Shown here: positions 9,127 to 17,710 of the stretch, one piece after another
Numbering within the stretch: position 1 is the first letter of the stretch
Layout of the letters: every line of letters begins with the position of its first letter
Source: Myxococcota bacterium
GTDB lineage: Bacteria; Myxococcota_A; Polyangia; JAAYKL01
DNA: 44,389 bases
Assembly: GCA_030065855.1 (NCBI GenBank)
Contig: JASJCT010000068.1
Span: forward strand, 1-44,389
Reading direction: 5' to 3'
Made by a program: the position numbers and the translations under genes
The notes under the pieces: model-generated
Database searches by the model: none
What the model saw: the letters and a program-made list of their open reading frames with translations, nothing else
Told to the model about the DNA's origin: nothing

Positions 9127-9248
9127 ACCCATCCCCCCGGCCCCCTTCCCTGCGAGGGCAGGGGGAGAAGAAGTAATTATAACAGCTCAAATTTATTGAA
9201 TAATTTTTGCTCCCCTTCCCTCTCAGGGAAGGGGCTGGGGGATGGGTT
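9127..9248. repeat. Inverted-repeat element with C/G-rich arms
   Basis: The left arm (ACCCATCCCCCCGGCCCCCTTCCC, read in pieces) and right arm (GGGAAGGGG then CTGGGGGATGGGTT) are imperfect inverted repeats flanking a roughly 75-bp A/T-rich core. A further copy of the left arm occurs at 44224-44251. This is the form of a small non-autonomous repeat (MITE- or REP-like) with no coding capacity. It may also fold into a hairpin that ends the upstream methyltransferase transcript. Confidence 0.6.
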
Positions 9249-9385
9249 CCCAAACCAGGCAGCAGGAAAACCGGCTTTGGACAGTCCAGTTATTATTGAG
9301 TAATATGCTTTGATTTTTTTGGATTTGTTTACGGATCTGTATTTTTTAACTGATGCAACATCGCAACATCAACTGGAGGACATCC

Positions 9386-10129
9386 ATGGAATTTTTCAAA
9401 TTCAGCACAGAGGACAGGATCGGTTATCTCACGCTTAATAGAAATGATAAGTACAATGCGTTCCACGAGCCCATGGTCAAGGAATTCAAACAATTCCTTG
9501 AGGAGCGACAATACGACGACAGTGTCGGGGTCATCATATTGGAGGGTGGTGATGCCAAGGGATTTTGTGCCGGGCTGGATATGGATGAATACGCACCGGC
9601 TATTTTTAGTATGCCGCCTTTAAAATCCTATAACGCGCAAGCAGAGATGTCCCGGCTCTTTGTCGCCATGCGGCGCATTCCCCAACCGATAATTTGCTGT
9701 GTCCACGGTGCTGCAGCAGGTATTGGTTTCTCCCTTGCCATGGCGTCTGATATCAGAATACTCGCCGATGACGCGCGGTTTTCAGCAGCATATATAAAGA
9801 TCGGACTCGGCGGTGCAGATATGGCGTCCAGCTATTTTCTTCCCCGGCTTATCGGCTCAGGCCGGGCATATGAATTTCTCCTAACAGGCAACTGGATGAG
9901 TGCTGACGAAGCAATGAACCTCGGCTTTGGCAGTAGGAAAGTGCCAAAAGCGGAGCTGATACCCACGGCAGAGAAGCTTGCAAAGACAATGATGGAACGA
10001 AATCCAATGGGCATCCAGATGACAAAAGAGGCCATCAACGCCAACATCGATGTGAGCGGCATGGAGGCAGCCCTACAGTTAGAAGACAGAAATCAAATGA
10101 TGATGTCTTATACCTTTAAAATGGCCTAA
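9386..10129 (+). CDS. Enoyl-CoA hydratase/isomerase (crotonase) family protein
   Basis: 247 residues of the crotonase fold, which binds acyl-CoA thioesters and stabilises an enolate in an oxyanion hole. Seen: GYLTLNRNDKYNAF (N-terminal family signature), GFCAGLDMDEY and HGAAAGIGFSLAMASDIRI (oxyanion-hole loops) and IGLGGADMASSYFLPRLIG, which carries an Asp but not the paired Glu residues of typical hydratases. The reaction could therefore be isomerase, hydratase or another crotonase reaction. The start follows GGAGG. It is not embedded in a beta-oxidation operon. Its stop codon overlaps that of the convergent minus-strand gene. Confidence 0.85.
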   Translation: MEFFKFSTEDRIGYLTLNRNDKYNAFHEPMVKEFKQFLEERQYDDSVGVIILEGGDAKGFCAGLDMDEYAPAIFSMPPLKSYNAQAEMSRLFVAMRRIPQPIICCVHGAAAGIGFSLAMASDIRILADDARFSAAYIKIGLGGADMASSYFLPRLIGSGRAYEFLLTGNWMSADEAMNLGFGSRKVPKAELIPTAEKLAKTMMERNPMGIQMTKEAINANIDVSGMEAALQLEDRNQMMMSYTFKMA

Positions 10130-11844
10130 TACAGACGCTCAAGCCCTGTGACGATACACTGCTGTTTGGTCCAGCAATAGGCAAACACGTCCACACCACC
10201 GCCGATCCTGCTCTGTCCTTGATACAAATTGATAGAAATCTTGAGATGGGTCGGGGCAGCTGTGGCAAATTCGGCCAGGGGCACCCTGTGGACACCCGGC
10301 GCCTGTGCATGCACTGCCATCTTTGCCCATGGCATTTCACCCTCACTGCTGCTTTCAATGAGATAGAAGGGTATCTGATCGAAAGGTTTGGCGTAATCGT
10401 AAAGGACAGCCAAATTCTGAAACGTTAACTCAGGTGCGCCGGTCTTGGGGTTGTTGACTGTCCCAAAGTCATCAAGGGGTGTCATGGCATGAAACCAAAC
10501 CGCGCCGAATTTGTTGCGCCTCTGTATCAGGGTTTGCGTCATATACGTCTCGGCGCCGGGCTCTGGATACTGGGCCTGTTGCACAATCTCCCGTATCTCC
10601 TCATCGGTAAAGCGCATGATGATACGGGTGGCCCAGAACGCGTCCCTATCTGTAATCGCCTCCCAGGTCGGATTGCCCCACCAGGGGGTCCAGCGCCTGG
10701 GATCGAAGTTGCTGGCCTCAAAAATGCCGATCGATTCAAACCCAGAATGCTGGTTGGTCGCAAAGTATGGTTCTTCAAATCCCAAGGTGGCGAGGTTTTT
10801 GCCAATCCCCTGGTAGTCCACGTACAGCTCGTATCCGGCCTGAATATTCTTGGGGCGATTCCCTGCAGAGCCCAGAGATGATCCAAAATCAAATAGGTAG
10901 TGTCGCACAAATCCTTTTCCCGGCTCACCGATATAGCTATCAAAGGTGTTCTTGGTTAGGATGTCGCTATTGTTCACCCACGCAGAGATCACGTGATACC
11001 CTCGTAGCTCCCGTCGATGCTGATGGGGGATGCGGTCGTTGGGATCGTCGCTTCTGGTGCCTTTGTATAGAAACGGGCCAATCGGTTTGCCTGCCATTGC
11101 CTTGCTGGCGACCAACCGCACGGTCCCGTCAGCCCGCCAATCCAGCCGTCCCAGGATCTTTTTCAAGTCTGCCGCGGTCATTTCTCGCTTTACCCCGTAT
11201 TCCCCGGGTATGTTCGCACCATCGCCCATGACGAAGCGGTCCGGGCGAACGAATAACAAGTGATTGTGCGGAACATTGTACCCAGCAGCGTTCATGATCA
11301 GGGTCGTGATGATCTCCGCGCCAGTCGATAGCGCTTCAAATCCTGGCGGGTCGAATTTGATAAAGTACATCTCCCCCTTTCGATCCTTTATCGTAAAACC
11401 GGCGGTCACCCCATCGGTCTTACCCGCGATGACAGTCCAGACACCTTCCATGTCTGGCCCTGGTTCATTTATGCGCAGCAATGCGTCTCTGGTCAGGCGC
11501 TGCCTGCCGATGCGGTTTACGAACCAGGTGGAATCGGGAACCTCGTCCCAGGCGTTGATATTTTCAGCCTCTTTGGCCCCTGACACGCCAAACCAGCTGC
11601 CGGCAGTTCGAACTTTTGATGGGATGTCGATTGCCCGAACCACGGGGCGAAACGCCCTGTCTTCAACCCGATCCCAGAGCCCGGAATAGATCGTCTCTTT
11701 TGGCTCTGGCGTTGGTTGCCTATCCCGGTCCTGCTGATAACGCGCATCAAAGGGCTCTTCCGTGTAGGGGGACACGGTTACACATCCACCAGCGGTCGCG
11801 AGCACTAGCTCAAAAAGCGCCGCCCAATGAAGAAAGTGCTTCAA
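10126..11844 (-). CDS. Exported lipoprotein with protein-kinase-like motifs
   Basis: About 572 residues, exported: a hydrophobic N-terminus followed by TAGGC (probable lipid-anchored Cys). Unrecognised as a named family, but it carries a kinase-fold set in order: Lys163 in MYFIKFDPPG, Glu177 in STGAEIITTL, the catalytic-loop form NNSDILTKN (Asp294, Asn299, the same DxxxxN spacing as HRDLKPEN), and DFGSSLGS (Asp319). HipA- and FAM20-type atypical kinases are the closest idea. The TTG at 11844 is chosen because GGAG lies six bases upstream. An in-frame ATG at 11859 lacks a ribosome site. The gene overlaps the barrel gene before it by 35 bp and is last in a four-gene operon. Kinase activity is inference. 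Confidence 0.6.
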   Translation of the reverse strand: MKHFLHWAALFELVLATAGGCVTVSPYTEEPFDARYQQDRDRQPTPEPKETIYSGLWDRVEDRAFRPVVRAIDIPSKVRTAGSWFGVSGAKEAENINAWDEVPDSTWFVNRIGRQRLTRDALLRINEPGPDMEGVWTVIAGKTDGVTAGFTIKDRKGEMYFIKFDPPGFEALSTGAEIITTLIMNAAGYNVPHNHLLFVRPDRFVMGDGANIPGEYGVKREMTAADLKKILGRLDWRADGTVRLVASKAMAGKPIGPFLYKGTRSDDPNDRIPHQHRRELRGYHVISAWVNNSDILTKNTFDSYIGEPGKGFVRHYLFDFGSSLGSAGNRPKNIQAGYELYVDYQGIGKNLATLGFEEPYFATNQHSGFESIGIFEASNFDPRRWTPWWGNPTWEAITDRDAFWATRIIMRFTDEEIREIVQQAQYPEPGAETYMTQTLIQRRNKFGAVWFHAMTPLDDFGTVNNPKTGAPELTFQNLAVLYDYAKPFDQIPFYLIESSSEGEMPWAKMAVHAQAPGVHRVPLAEFATAAPTHLKISINLYQGQSRIGGGVDVFAYCWTKQQCIVTGLERLY

Positions 11845-13123
11845 TGCCTTCTCCACCATAGCCGAGTTGGGCGCGGGCAAAAAACCTGCCTTTTGTGGTC
11901 ACCAAAAGCCCGATACCAACAGAATACAAAACGCCGCCCCTAGTAAAAGACTCAATATCGTCAAACGGCTTGCCCACATCGACAAATAGGGTGCCCAGAC
12001 CAAAAACAGGGTCAGGCCAATATCCCTTCCACATGGGGAATCGATATTCAATATTGCCGACGATGACCCTGCGATCCCTGAAGCGGCCACTTGGAAATCC
12101 CCGCAGTGGGGACCCCTTATCCAACGCATTCAATTGATAAAACGGCAATGCCCCTCCCCAGTCCTCGGCAGACCTGGCGCGAACACCAATGGCGATTGTG
12201 TTTTCTTCCTGATAAAGGTTTATTACCGTGGCGATACCGCCGCTAAACAGAAAATGATCGTAGCTCCCACGTGGGTCCTCGAAGCGGTCCACCCCAAAAT
12301 AATAATGCCACCCCCGGTATGGATGGCCACTGGGTATTCGAGAGTCATAACTGACCGCCAGGCCATAGCGGATCCACAGTATCTGGTCCCCAAACCCGAC
12401 CAGAATACGGGGATCGAACGTTTCTTGGATCCCTGGCTTTGAATACCCGCCTGGGCTGGTATCTGTATCTGTGTAAAGCACGCCGACGTTGCCGACTATT
12501 CTTACAAATTGAAATCGCCGCAGTACCTGGCCGGCTTCTATCAGAAAACTTCCCTTTTTTTCGCTGTAGATGGATTTGTCGTGATCTGACGTGTCAATAC
12601 CTACGCCGTAAAAATCAGCGTTGGTATCCAGATGGTATTTGGCTTTGATGCTGTAGAGCCAGGGGTTTTCAAAGGTTGGGGCCTTGCTGTAGGATATGGA
12701 CACGCTCCTGTCCAGGTTGGTGTAGATTTTTCCTGAGACCGCCAAATCCTTGTGCTCGTAAAACATGTTATTGAAAAGAAACGTTCCTCCAAAAGAGATG
12801 CCCTTTGAGGTGGAATACCGGACTGATGGGAAGACCCAGATGCGCTTTGTATCGTCGGAAATCAAGTCTATAACGCGCTCTGGAAGGCTGACCGAGCTTG
12901 CCCATCCAGTGAAGCGCCCGAGCGGATAGAGCACTGTACCAATCAGCATCTCGGGAAGATAAAAAGGGGCTGCCAAAACCTCACCGACAGTTACCGGCGG
13001 GCGTTCAAAGGTGCGTTCCTGAACCACTTGGGGCGGGGGCTCGTCTGAAGGATCTGCCATTGCTAGGGTAGATCCGAAAACCGTAACCACAACGGCAGCA
13101 GCCCTATTTGAGTTGCACCTCAT
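11810..13123 (-). CDS. Omp85/BamA-TamA-type outer-membrane beta-barrel protein
   Basis: 437 residues with a signal peptide (MRCNSNRAAAVVVTVFGS...AMA), a short Pro-rich stretch, and a long barrel of alternating aromatic strands. Near the C-terminus GSPLRGFPSGRFRDRR is the RGF-type motif of the bacterial surface antigen (D15) barrel, followed by NIEYRFPM. There are no POTRA repeats: only about 80 residues precede the barrel. It is therefore not BamA itself but a small Omp85-like protein. The ATG at 13123 has GGTGA eight bases upstream, and a GTG at 13135 is possible. It overlaps both neighbours, so production is probably coupled to the phosphatase and kinase-like proteins. A role in secreting or displaying one of them is conceivable. 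Confidence 0.75.
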   Translation of the reverse strand: MRCNSNRAAAVVVTVFGSTLAMADPSDEPPPQVVQERTFERPPVTVGEVLAAPFYLPEMLIGTVLYPLGRFTGWASSVSLPERVIDLISDDTKRIWVFPSVRYSTSKGISFGGTFLFNNMFYEHKDLAVSGKIYTNLDRSVSISYSKAPTFENPWLYSIKAKYHLDTNADFYGVGIDTSDHDKSIYSEKKGSFLIEAGQVLRRFQFVRIVGNVGVLYTDTDTSPGGYSKPGIQETFDPRILVGFGDQILWIRYGLAVSYDSRIPSGHPYRGWHYYFGVDRFEDPRGSYDHFLFSGGIATVINLYQEENTIAIGVRARSAEDWGGALPFYQLNALDKGSPLRGFPSGRFRDRRVIVGNIEYRFPMWKGYWPDPVFGLGTLFVDVGKPFDDIESFTRGGVLYSVGIGLLVTTKGRFFARAQLGYGGEGIEALSSLGGAF

Positions 13124-14276
13124 CGATGATTTCACCGCGCTGGTTGATGGCCTTAAGCCGCACTTTTGAGCCGTTTACTTCGACTTCGAGAAAGTGAAAG
13201 GCAATCACTGCTTTTTCGCAGAATGCTTTTTGGTCCAGATTGCCAAACGGCGCGCCACCGCCGCCGCTGACGATATGGACAATTCCCTTTATTTGCTTGG
13301 TGCGCTCGTAATGATGGTCATGCCCGGCAATGACCGCAGTGACTGAATAGTTCTCGATCAGCGGTTTAACGCTATTGGCAAGGCCCTTGGAGCTGCCGTG
13401 CCGGCCAGAGCTGTATATCGGATCGTGAAGCATGATGAACACGTGTTCGATCTCTTTGCTTTTCGACTGCTCCAGGGCAGCTTGTAAAAAGCGATGTTGA
13501 TTGTCCCCCACGACAATGGGTGAGGTCGTATCCAGAATAATGAACAGCGTATTGCCGAACCGGGTCGAGTAATAGCGCCTCAAGTCTGGCCCGCGCTGCT
13601 GCATGAGGAAAAGGCCCGTATATAACCCGGCCGCTGATACATCGTGGTTCCCAGCGACCGGCAATATAGGGACGCGATCCATCAGGGGCCGATGAAGCTC
13701 AAAGAACATATTCCAGTCGTTCACCCAATCCCCATGGCGCACATAGTCTCCGAGATGGACGTATAGCGAGGCAGGCCGCTCGGTCATGAGTCCGACCAGC
13801 TTGCAATGGGCCTCTTTGCACCCCTCTTTGGAATCGCCGATAACATGGAATGTGAAGGGATCATCGCCTTTGACCCCAGTGATGAGGGGAAACACGCGCG
13901 TCGACTGATCTCCTACAGAAACCTTAAACTGATAGGGCGATCCAGGTTCCAAACCGATAAGGTGTATGTAAGAAATCCGATCCCAGGCAGGTTTAAAAGA
14001 AACCGCGGTTGTCTCCGTTGGTGCGCCTTCTTTCCAGTAGGAAAGAGTAGCGCTATGGCCAGTGGGTAGTTCCGCACCGATCAGCACCTCCCCTGGCGCC
14101 AGATAGAGCTGATAGGGGCCCTTGGGCAAAACGACCGCGCCATCCTCGATGCGTATGGTTTCCTGCTTTCCAAAGAAAGATGTGGACGCACACGAGCCCC
14201 CCACCGTTACATAAACCGCAATTAGACAGATCCCTGCCATACCTGCGGGGTCGACGCTACTAAATGGTATCTTCAT
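13104..14276 (-). CDS. Purple acid phosphatase-like metallophosphoesterase lipoprotein
   Basis: 390 residues with a lipoprotein-like signal (lipobox VGGSC). A fibronectin-III-like N-domain (YIHLIGLEPGSPYQFKV) precedes the calcineurin-type fold: HVIGDSKEG, HLGDYVRHGDWVNDW, PVAGNHDVS, FIMLHDPIYSSGRHG and GHDHHYER supply the metal-binding Asp, Asn and His residues. This order matches purple acid phosphatase-type phosphoesterases acting outside the cytoplasm. The substrate could be a phosphomonoester, nucleotide or phosphoprotein. The ATG at 14276 lies eight bases after GAGGAG and overlaps the transporter gene by 17 bp. The C-terminus overlaps the barrel gene. Confidence 0.82.
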   Translation of the reverse strand: MKIPFSSVDPAGMAGICLIAVYVTVGGSCASTSFFGKQETIRIEDGAVVLPKGPYQLYLAPGEVLIGAELPTGHSATLSYWKEGAPTETTAVSFKPAWDRISYIHLIGLEPGSPYQFKVSVGDQSTRVFPLITGVKGDDPFTFHVIGDSKEGCKEAHCKLVGLMTERPASLYVHLGDYVRHGDWVNDWNMFFELHRPLMDRVPILPVAGNHDVSAAGLYTGLFLMQQRGPDLRRYYSTRFGNTLFIILDTTSPIVVGDNQHRFLQAALEQSKSKEIEHVFIMLHDPIYSSGRHGSSKGLANSVKPLIENYSVTAVIAGHDHHYERTKQIKGIVHIVSGGGGAPFGNLDQKAFCEKAVIAFHFLEVEVNGSKVRLKAINQRGEIIDEVQLK

Positions 14277-15570
14277 TGCATCCACTCCTCTTCGCAAAGG
14301 CACTGCCCACGTAGCGCACTGCCATGAGCCAGCCCATGACCGCAGCAAGCGCGATGCCCATGAGGAACCACGAGCCGATGCCGGCTGCCTTCAACCAAAA
14401 AATGTACGCCAGTAGAATGATCGCCCCCAACGTCTTTGCTGCCCGAAGGACAAACATGTCGATAAACGCCTTGCCGCCGTACTTTGAAACCGGATCTAAT
14501 GGGACGTAAAGGATCTCCTTTGAAGCCTGGTTAATCGAGTAACTGAACGCAGCTTCTGAACCGATAACAGCTGTAATGACAGCCAGCGTGGGCAAGATGA
14601 TGAACAGAGAAGACCCAATGAGGAGTGCCAGTGGCAAAAAGAGCAATCCATGTACGATACCGCATTTACGGTGAATAAACGTGGTCAATACGAGCTGTAC
14701 GCCCACGGATACTATCTGCCCTATAAAAAACACCTTGCCCTGAAAACCGGCCATAGCATCTTTTGAATCAAACTTTGCCGCGGTCACTTCGTTGAATTGA
14801 AAGTCTACGATGGTAGAGACAATCTCATAGAGTCCCACGATTGCCACAATGCTCATCATGTATTTCGAAAGCATTACCGTGCGCAGGCCGTCTTTGATTT
14901 GCTGCATCCAGGGGGTACGCGCATCTGGGTGTCCACAGCCGGCGAGATTGGCTCCGGCCGCCTTGGTTTTGATTGCGGTGGTCCTTTCCAGGGTGAATAC
15001 AATGGCGAAGATGGGTATCATAAACACAGCAGACACCAAGATGATATGGGTGCGGAGCAGCTCGCTGGCCCATCCAGAGATCAGTGATCCCATCACGCCA
15101 CCGATTAGCCCACCTGCCCCAACATATCCGTATATTTTCCTTGCCCCCGAGGATGCGTACATATCATTTAAGTAAGTCCAAAAAAGCGTGACCATGACGG
15201 TTACATAGGCATCCACATGGTAAAAGAAGACGAGCTCCACCGACGACGATCTCATGTGGGTTAGCAGCGCCCACAGGACGAGATTGCTGGTAAGAAAAAG
15301 ACCATTAAAAAAATAAACCAGCCTGGCCCTGGAAAGCCGGCAGGCCAGAGCTGAATAGACAGCGACCATCATCGGCACGACCACGACCAATCCCTGCTTT
15401 ACAAGGGGATAAAACTCTATGCCGATGCTTTTGACCACAGTGGATGTTTTTAATGGCTTTAGGGTCCAGAAAGCGGCAATAACAAAGAAAAAATACAAAA
15501 ATAAAAGTGCAGTCTCAGACCTCGTAGGATGGGCCGATGTGGTCTTTGCTTTGATTGTTGAAACCGCCAC
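14260..15570 (-). CDS. ATP/ADP translocase-like (Npt1/Npt2 family) membrane transporter
   Basis: 436 residues with about 11-12 membrane segments. FWTLKPLKTSTVVKSIG at the first helix, FWTYLNDMYASSGARKIYGYVGAGGLIGG and SINQASKEILYVPLDPVSKYGGKAFID resemble the AAA-type nucleotide carriers and their bacterial relatives, which exchange or move nucleotides across the inner membrane. Many free-living bacteria carry divergent members whose substrate is unknown. Translation begins at GTG 15570 with a weak ribosome site. It is first in the four-gene operon. A nucleotide or phosphate compound as substrate would fit a downstream exported phosphatase and kinase-like lipoprotein, but this is inferred. Confidence 0.7.
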   Translation of the reverse strand: MAVSTIKAKTTSAHPTRSETALLFLYFFFVIAAFWTLKPLKTSTVVKSIGIEFYPLVKQGLVVVVPMMVAVYSALACRLSRARLVYFFNGLFLTSNLVLWALLTHMRSSSVELVFFYHVDAYVTVMVTLFWTYLNDMYASSGARKIYGYVGAGGLIGGVMGSLISGWASELLRTHIILVSAVFMIPIFAIVFTLERTTAIKTKAAGANLAGCGHPDARTPWMQQIKDGLRTVMLSKYMMSIVAIVGLYEIVSTIVDFQFNEVTAAKFDSKDAMAGFQGKVFFIGQIVSVGVQLVLTTFIHRKCGIVHGLLFLPLALLIGSSLFIILPTLAVITAVIGSEAAFSYSINQASKEILYVPLDPVSKYGGKAFIDMFVLRAAKTLGAIILLAYIFWLKAAGIGSWFLMGIALAAVMGWLMAVRYVGSAFAKRSGCNEDTI

Positions 15571-15689
15571 TTTACCCGAACCTCATGCGCAGTTATCCAA
15601 TGCATCGCTCCACCCACTTCTCGTATGAATCATTTTACAGGTGTCAATCTCGACGAGGCCGGGCGCTATGGCGCGGGTCGAGAAATAAT

Positions 15690-15756
15690 TTGACCTATGG
15701 GAAGCCAATCTATAGGCTTGCCGCTCGTTTGCCCACGATACCGGCGTGGGCTTTTT
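15690..15756 (+). terminator. Leader with rho-independent terminator ahead of the FKBP gene
   Basis: A possible promoter (TTGACC, 15 bases, TATAGG at 15711) is followed by AAGCC...GGCTT and then a perfect 7-bp stem GCCCACG/CGTGGGC with eight U residues (15731-15758). As the terminator lies 43 bp before the FKBP start and no gene precedes it on this strand, it either attenuates the FKBP transcript or ends a short RNA. The hairpin and T-run are clear. The attenuator role is inferred. Confidence 0.6.
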
Positions 15757-15801
15757 TTTGGGTTAGACTATAAAAGTAGAGCCTTTCAAAAGGAGAAAGA
15801 C

Positions 15802-16320
15802 ATGAAGATAGACGGGCGTGTGTATGTGGCCATCGACTATTCCCTAAAGCTCGACAGCGGTGAGGAGGTCGATAGGTCAGAACCTGGCAAGCCCCTGGGC
15901 TTTATTTTCGGCGCAAGCCAGATCGTTCCAGGCCTGGAAAAAAAGCTTACCGGCCTTGAAGTGGGCCAGCGCGTTGAGCTGGCCGTCCCGCCCGAGGAGG
16001 GGTATGGCGCAGTCCGGCCTGATCTGCTGCGCGAGCTGCCCCGCAGTCAATTTCCCCAAGACGCGCCCCTAAAGGAGGGCATGGTGTTTCAAGCCACGTC
16101 TCCCCACGGTCCGATGAACTTTAGGATTAAATCAGTCAAGGACGATGTAATTTCGTGTGATTTCAACCATCCCCTTGCCGGCGAGCAGCTCAATTTCGAC
16201 GTTACCGTTCGGGAAGTGCGTGACCCCACGCCTGAAGAGATCGATGCCCTCAACAGCAGTTCGTGCGGCCCCAGCGCATGCCAGAGCTGTACCTGCACAA
16301 GCGAGTGCGAGGAAGGTTAA
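15802..16320 (+). CDS. SlyD-like FKBP-type peptidyl-prolyl isomerase
   Basis: 172 residues, cytoplasmic. The split FKBP domain is clear: VAIDYSLKLDSGEEVDRS, PLGFIFGASQIVPGLEKKLTGLEVGQR, and the inserted chaperone flap (PPEEGYGAVRPDLLREL). It catalyses cis-trans isomerisation at proline and acts as a folding chaperone. The tail CGPSACQSCTCTSECEEG is Cys-rich like the metal-binding tail of SlyD, so nickel or zinc binding is likely. The ATG at 15802 follows AAAAGGAG. An intrinsic terminator lies in its leader. In many bacteria SlyD feeds nickel to hydrogenase maturation, but no such genes are here. Confidence 0.9.
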   Translation: MKIDGRVYVAIDYSLKLDSGEEVDRSEPGKPLGFIFGASQIVPGLEKKLTGLEVGQRVELAVPPEEGYGAVRPDLLRELPRSQFPQDAPLKEGMVFQATSPHGPMNFRIKSVKDDVISCDFNHPLAGEQLNFDVTVREVRDPTPEEIDALNSSSCGPSACQSCTCTSECEEG

Positions 16321-16389
16321 CGACAGGGAGCCTGCTGTATCGTCGTTTTTGCTCGACGTCCTCATCAATCAGCGCCATTATGGCTCGAT

Positions 16390-17610
16390 ATGAGCAACAG
16401 CAAACAATTTGATGTTGCAGTTATCGGCGGGGGTATCATCGGCACCTCCACGGCCATGGCCCTATCTGAAACCCTCAATTGTTCGGTTGTTCTCTTGGAA
16501 AGCGAGGATAGGCTTGCCGCGCACCAGACCGGGAACAACAGCGGTGTCATTCACTCGGGCCTGTACTACACGCCCGGGTCCCTTAAGGCGAGGAATTGCA
16601 CCGAAGGGAGAGAGGCGCTCTATCGCTTTTGCGAGGCACACGGCATTGCCCATGAACGGTGTGGGAAAATCGTCGTGGCCACCCATCAGGACGAGCTCGA
16701 GCGGCTCGATAGGTTGGCAAAGCGGGGTGCGGCAAATGGCTTAACGGGCCTAAGGAAAATCGGCCCCGATGAGATAAGGGCGCTAGAACCTCACATTGCT
16801 GGCATCGCCGGCCTACACATTCCAGAGACGGGCATTGTTGACTTTCCAGGCGTTACGGCCGCATATGCGCGTGTATTTGAAGCAGCAGGAGGGGAAATCC
16901 GACTCTCTGCCCGGGTGCACGGGTTTGCCAGGGAAACAGGCGGGTTGGTGCTCGAAACAACCCAGGGGCGCGTCCGCACCCGGTATCTGATCAACTGCAG
17001 TGGGCTCCAATGCGATAGAATCGCCCGCATGTGCGGTGTGGACCCGCAGATCCGCATTGTTCCCTTTCGAGGGGAGTACTACGAGCTCACCCCAGAACGC
17101 CGCGGGCTGGTTCGGAACCTGGTCTATCCTGTGCCGGATCCGCGCTTTCCATTTTTAGGTGTGCATTTTACCCGCATGGTGACAGGTGGGGTCGAAGCCG
17201 GCCCCAACGCGGTGCTGGCGTTTAAGCGGGAGGGGTATACCCGATTCAGTGCGTCATTGAAAGACATGGGATCTTACCTTTCCTATTCTGGATTTTGGAA
17301 GATGGCCTTCAAATATGGGGGAACTGGATTTGGAGAGAGCTGGCGGTCCTTGAGCAAGCGGGCGTTTGTAAAGGCATTGCGCCGCTTGCTACCTGATCTG
17401 TCGGTTTCAGACGTACACCGCGGTGGCGCAGGAGTGCGCGCACAGGCCCTCACAACGGCGGGATCATTTCTCGATGACTTTCATATCATCGAAGCAGATC
17501 AGATGATCCACGTCCTCAACGCCCCATCACCAGCGGCAACAGCTTCCATCAGCATCGGCCGGAGTATCCAGCAAATTGCTAGAAAAAATTTTAGCCTATC
17601 CATAAAATAA
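16390..17610 (+). CDS. lhgO: L-2-hydroxyglutarate oxidase
   Basis: 406 residues of the DadA-type FAD oxidoreductase fold. FDVAVIGGGIIGTSTAMAL is the FAD-binding motif. TGNNSGVIHSGLYYTPGSLKA, MVTGGVEAGPNAVLAFKREG and HRGGAGVRAQ are the signatures that separate LhgO from other FAD oxidases. It oxidises L-2-hydroxyglutarate to 2-oxoglutarate and is usually peripheral to the membrane, passing electrons to quinone. It follows the FKBP gene by 69 bp and ends in front of a convergent hairpin. The ribosome site is weak. The 2-hydroxyacyl-CoA dehydratase-type operon further on might draw on the same metabolite, but the two are not adjacent. Confidence 0.92.
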   Translation: MSNSKQFDVAVIGGGIIGTSTAMALSETLNCSVVLLESEDRLAAHQTGNNSGVIHSGLYYTPGSLKARNCTEGREALYRFCEAHGIAHERCGKIVVATHQDELERLDRLAKRGAANGLTGLRKIGPDEIRALEPHIAGIAGLHIPETGIVDFPGVTAAYARVFEAAGGEIRLSARVHGFARETGGLVLETTQGRVRTRYLINCSGLQCDRIARMCGVDPQIRIVPFRGEYYELTPERRGLVRNLVYPVPDPRFPFLGVHFTRMVTGGVEAGPNAVLAFKREGYTRFSASLKDMGSYLSYSGFWKMAFKYGGTGFGESWRSLSKRAFVKALRRLLPDLSVSDVHRGGAGVRAQALTTAGSFLDDFHIIEADQMIHVLNAPSPAATASISIGRSIQQIARKNFSLSIK

Positions 17611-17641
17611 TCCTGGCAGCCTATCCCAGTAGTCACTGCGT

Positions 17642-17701
17642 CTGGGGTCTGGCACCATCACTTGTGACTTGATGGGTCTAACCCATCAAGTCTGACCCCA
17701 G
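17642..17701. terminator. Large palindromic hairpin between convergent genes
   Basis: A 12-bp perfect stem GACTTGATGGGT/ACCCATCAAGTC (17666-17692, loop CTA) is nested inside an outer pair CTGGGGTC/GACCCCAG. It lies between the stops of lhgO and the sigma-factor gene, so it is well placed as a bidirectional terminator or RNA end-protector. The GGGGTC outer arm is also typical of short dispersed palindromic repeats. No strong U-tract is present on either side. Confidence 0.6.
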
Positions 17702-17710
17702 TCGCAATGG

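Noticed and set aside
10126..11844. Annotating the lipoprotein firmly as HipA
   Set aside because: Motif order fits a kinase fold but no HipA-specific sequence was recognised, so only kinase-like is claimed.
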